Of a stretch of 32,401 nt of DNA, positions 30,543 to 32,401 are shown piece by piece. The notes under the pieces are model-generated. The model saw nothing but the letters and a program-made list of their open reading frames with translations. It ran no database searches and had not been told where the DNA came from. The DNA comes from Solirubrobacterales bacterium. GTDB taxonomy: Bacteria > Actinomycetota > Thermoleophilia > Solirubrobacterales > Solirubrobacteraceae. The DNA is taken from NCBI GenBank assembly GCA_025964155.1, contig JAOPZJ010000009.1, positions 1 to 32,401 of the forward strand, given 5' to 3'. Each line of letters begins with the position of its first letter. Within the stretch, counting starts at the first letter, position 1. The position numbers and the translations under genes are program-made.

Positions 30543-30548
30543 AGCCTA
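30543..30548 (-). promoter_or_regulatory. Putative -10 of the patatin gene
   Basis: TAGGCT on the minus strand, 7 bases before the GTG; same hexamer and distance as before the degV-family gene. Confidence 0.45.
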
Positions 30549-30563
30549 ATCGGTGCCCGCCCG

Positions 30564-30587
30564 CACGGGTGTCAGATCAGACCCGTG
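30564..30587 (-). terminator. Hairpin directly after metH
   Basis: CACGGGT (30564-30570) and ACCCGTG (30581-30587) form a perfect 7-bp stem with a 10-base loop, touching the metH stop codon. It separates metH from the patatin promoter on the same strand; no T-run. Confidence 0.5.
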
Positions 30588-32401
30588 TCAGCTGGCGGCC
30601 TGCGCCTCGGGGCGGGCCAGGCTCTCGTCCTCGATCGGTCCCTCGACGGGGTCGGAGTCCAGCAGGTCGGCCTGCACGAGCGTCGGATCGCGGCGGGTGC
30701 CGCGGATGATCTCGTCGGGTGACCCGTCGGGCAGCAGCCGGCCGTTGCGCATGCCGTAGTAGATCGCCTGCGGGTGGTGGACAACCATGGCGAGCGTCGA
30801 CTGCTCGGGCTCCGGGGAGTAGCCGTGGGTCAGGGTCATCCCGATCTGGCCGATGTCCAGCAGCTCCGCCACCTTCTCGTGCTCGGACTGCTCGGGGACC
30901 GCGGGATAGCCCCACGACAGGCGACGGCCCTGGGTCTCGGGGATGCCGTACCACTCGCGGACCTTCCAGTGCAGCCACTCCGACAGGCCCTCGGCGGTCT
31001 GGACGCCCAGGCCGTGGACGAACAGCTGCTCGGCGAACTCGCCGTCCTTCTCGAGCTGCGCCATGAGGTCGGTGACCTCAGAGCCGACGGTCAGCGCCTG
31101 GACGGCGACGACGTCGAGCTCCTCGGGCGGCTTGCCGTCGACGGCGGGCCGGAAGAAGTCGGCCGTCGCCATGCGGTCGCCCTTCTGCTGGCGCGGGGTG
31201 ACGAAGCGCGTGAGCTCGGCCGTGCGGTCCTCGGGGTCCAGCACGACGACGTCGTTGCCGTCGGCGTAGCACGGGAAGAACCCGATGAGCGCCCGGGGGT
31301 GCAGGTAGGTCTGCTCCGCCCACATGCGCTCCAGGCGCGGGAGGAAGCCCTCCTCCTCGCCGTTGCCCTCGATGAGCGCGCGCCAGGCGTCGCCCTTGAC
31401 GCCGCGGCCGCCCCAGTGCAGCTTGAACAGCACGTGGGTGTCCAGGTGGTGGTAGAGCTCATCCATGTCGACGGGGACCTCGCGCACGCCCCAGAAGGGC
31501 GGCTCGGGGACGGGTGCGTCGGTGGTGACGGCGGAACGGACGGAGTCGTCGGTGGTCGGCGGGAGATCCTCGACGACCTCGACCTTGTGGCGCTGCTCGT
31601 CGGCGCCCGCCAGCACCTGGGCGACGAGCGCCGCGCGCCGGTCGGGCTCGACGAGCTGGTCCATCACGGCGAGGCCCTCGAAGGCGTCCTTGCAGTAGAA
31701 GGCGCCCGGCGCGTAGACCGTGTCGTCCTCCTTGCCGTTGACGTACACGGCGCGGTAGCTGAAGGCGCGGTTGATCGCGGCGCCGCCGAGCAGCACGGGG
31801 ACCGCGTCGCCCTGACGATGCAGCTCCTGCAGGGCCAGCGGCATCTGCTTGGAGGTCGAGACGAGCAGCGCCGAGAGGCCGATCGCGTCGGCCTTGTGCT
31901 CGTGTGCGGCGTCGATGATCGTCTGAACGGGGACCTGCTTGCCGAGGTCCACGACGGTGTAGCCGTTGTTCGAGAGGATCGTGTTGACGAGCGACTTGCC
32001 GATGTCGTGCACGTCGCCGAAGACGGTCGCCAGGACGACGGTGCCCTTCGTGTAGTCGGCGGTGCGCTCGAGGTAGTTCTCCAGCTGCGCGACGGCCTTC
32101 TTCATGACCTCGGCGCTCTGCAGCACGAAGGGCAGGATCAGCTCGCCGGCCCCGAACTTGTCGCCGACCTCCTTCATGGCGGGCAGCAGGACGTCGTTCA
32201 GCGTCGGCACGGCGCCGATCTTCTCGACGGACCGGTCGATCTGGGCCTCCACGCCGTCCTTCTTGCGGCGCAGGATGTGGAAGTGCAGCGCCTCCTCGGG
32301 CTCCATGCCCTCGGTCGGGTTGGCGGGTCCGTCGGCCTCGGCGCTCTCGCCCTTGGCCTCGAAGTGCTGGATGAAGCGCTCCAGCGCGTCCTCGCGGCGG
32401 T
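30588..32401 (-). CDS. metH: Cobalamin-dependent methionine synthase, C-terminal part (5' end outside window)
   Basis: The visible 604 residues cover the cobalamin and reactivation modules of MetH, which methylates homocysteine from methyltetrahydrofolate through methylcobalamin. The first visible residues (RREDALERFIQHFEAKG) are the end of the pterin-binding part and linker. A helical B12 cap (SAEVMKKAVAQLENYL) precedes DVHDIGK, whose His is the lower cobalamin ligand, and LSALLVSTSKQMP. The SAM-dependent activation domain ends with RRLSWGYPAVPEQSEHEKV; many MetH proteins have RPAPGYPACP here. The frame is open to base 32401, so homocysteine and folate domains lie beyond the edge. A hairpin follows the stop. 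Confidence 0.95.
   Translation of the reverse strand, partial: RREDALERFIQHFEAKGESAEADGPANPTEGMEPEEALHFHILRRKKDGVEAQIDRSVEKIGAVPTLNDVLLPAMKEVGDKFGAGELILPFVLQSAEVMKKAVAQLENYLERTADYTKGTVVLATVFGDVHDIGKSLVNTILSNNGYTVVDLGKQVPVQTIIDAAHEHKADAIGLSALLVSTSKQMPLALQELHRQGDAVPVLLGGAAINRAFSYRAVYVNGKEDDTVYAPGAFYCKDAFEGLAVMDQLVEPDRRAALVAQVLAGADEQRHKVEVVEDLPPTTDDSVRSAVTTDAPVPEPPFWGVREVPVDMDELYHHLDTHVLFKLHWGGRGVKGDAWRALIEGNGEEEGFLPRLERMWAEQTYLHPRALIGFFPCYADGNDVVVLDPEDRTAELTRFVTPRQQKGDRMATADFFRPAVDGKPPEELDVVAVQALTVGSEVTDLMAQLEKDGEFAEQLFVHGLGVQTAEGLSEWLHWKVREWYGIPETQGRRLSWGYPAVPEQSEHEKVAELLDIGQIGMTLTHGYSPEPEQSTLAMVVHHPQAIYYGMRNGRLLPDGSPDEIIRGTRRDPTLVQADLLDSDPVEGPIEDESLARPEAQAAS

Overview
The window is GC-rich, with G or C in nearly every third codon position, and its gene content points to an actinobacterium. 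The mix suggests the Thermoleophilia/Solirubrobacterales: DUF2804, DUF3618, DUF4333, a holin-X type membrane protein, S55-type secreted proteins, exported proteins with repeated 'ingredient' motifs, and many genes that start 6-10 bases after a TANNNT hexamer with no Shine-Dalgarno site. This placement is inferred from gene families and style, not from a marker gene. I found no rRNA, tRNA, CRISPR array, insertion sequence or prophage. No stretch over 300 bases lacks a gene; the longest is 19860-20129.

Layout. 93-8070 is catabolic: an acyl-CoA dehydrogenase and a large secreted M14 carboxypeptidase on the minus strand, then an enoyl-CoA hydratase-like protein, an arginase-fold protein, a BKACE (beta-keto acid cleavage) enzyme and a translationally coupled MerR-type regulator on the plus strand. 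8110-10337 (minus) holds two exported proteins of unknown function and a DUF2804 protein. 10448-11952 is a nitrilase-superfamily amidohydrolase coupled to a TetR regulator, behind a palindromic operator. 12058-13155 is a tight run of four small membrane-associated proteins (44 aa, 96 aa, holin-X-like, DUF3618). 13189-15418 has a DegV fatty-acid-binding protein divergent from an SDR epimerase/reductase plus a small thioredoxin-fold protein. 15456-17261 is a secreted S55-like protein. 17268-18380 is an Fe-S trafficking locus: BolA and a CGFS glutaredoxin divergent from an A-type carrier.

18546-19859 is a lipoprotein with a GH-A-like glycoside hydrolase barrel. 20130-23233 (minus) reads hemQ, a 3-methyladenine DNA glycosylase, an EamA transporter and an FCD-type GntR regulator. 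The transporter start carries an operator of the kind FCD-GntR proteins bind. Divergent from hemQ, and only 21 bases away, is a large membrane protein with an alkaline-phosphatase-like outer domain. It is followed 7 bases later by a fusion of a PimA-like glycosyltransferase to a flippase-like membrane domain, then by a DUF4333 lipoprotein. This pair is the best candidate here for an under-described system, perhaps building and exporting an envelope glycolipid. 28132-29537 (minus) is an amidohydrolase coupled to a cysteine dioxygenase-like cupin; 29606-30535 is a patatin; and 30588 to the window edge is the C-terminal part of cobalamin-dependent methionine synthase.

The strongest hunt results are regulatory and structural: a 31-bp palindrome before the acyl-CoA dehydrogenase with a related site before the BKACE gene, back-to-back promoters sharing one -10 region between hemQ and the membrane protein, a hairpin covering the glycosylase start codon, a duplicated scrap of the hydratase C-terminus, an arginase-fold protein without the GGDH histidine, and S55-like motifs in swapped order.
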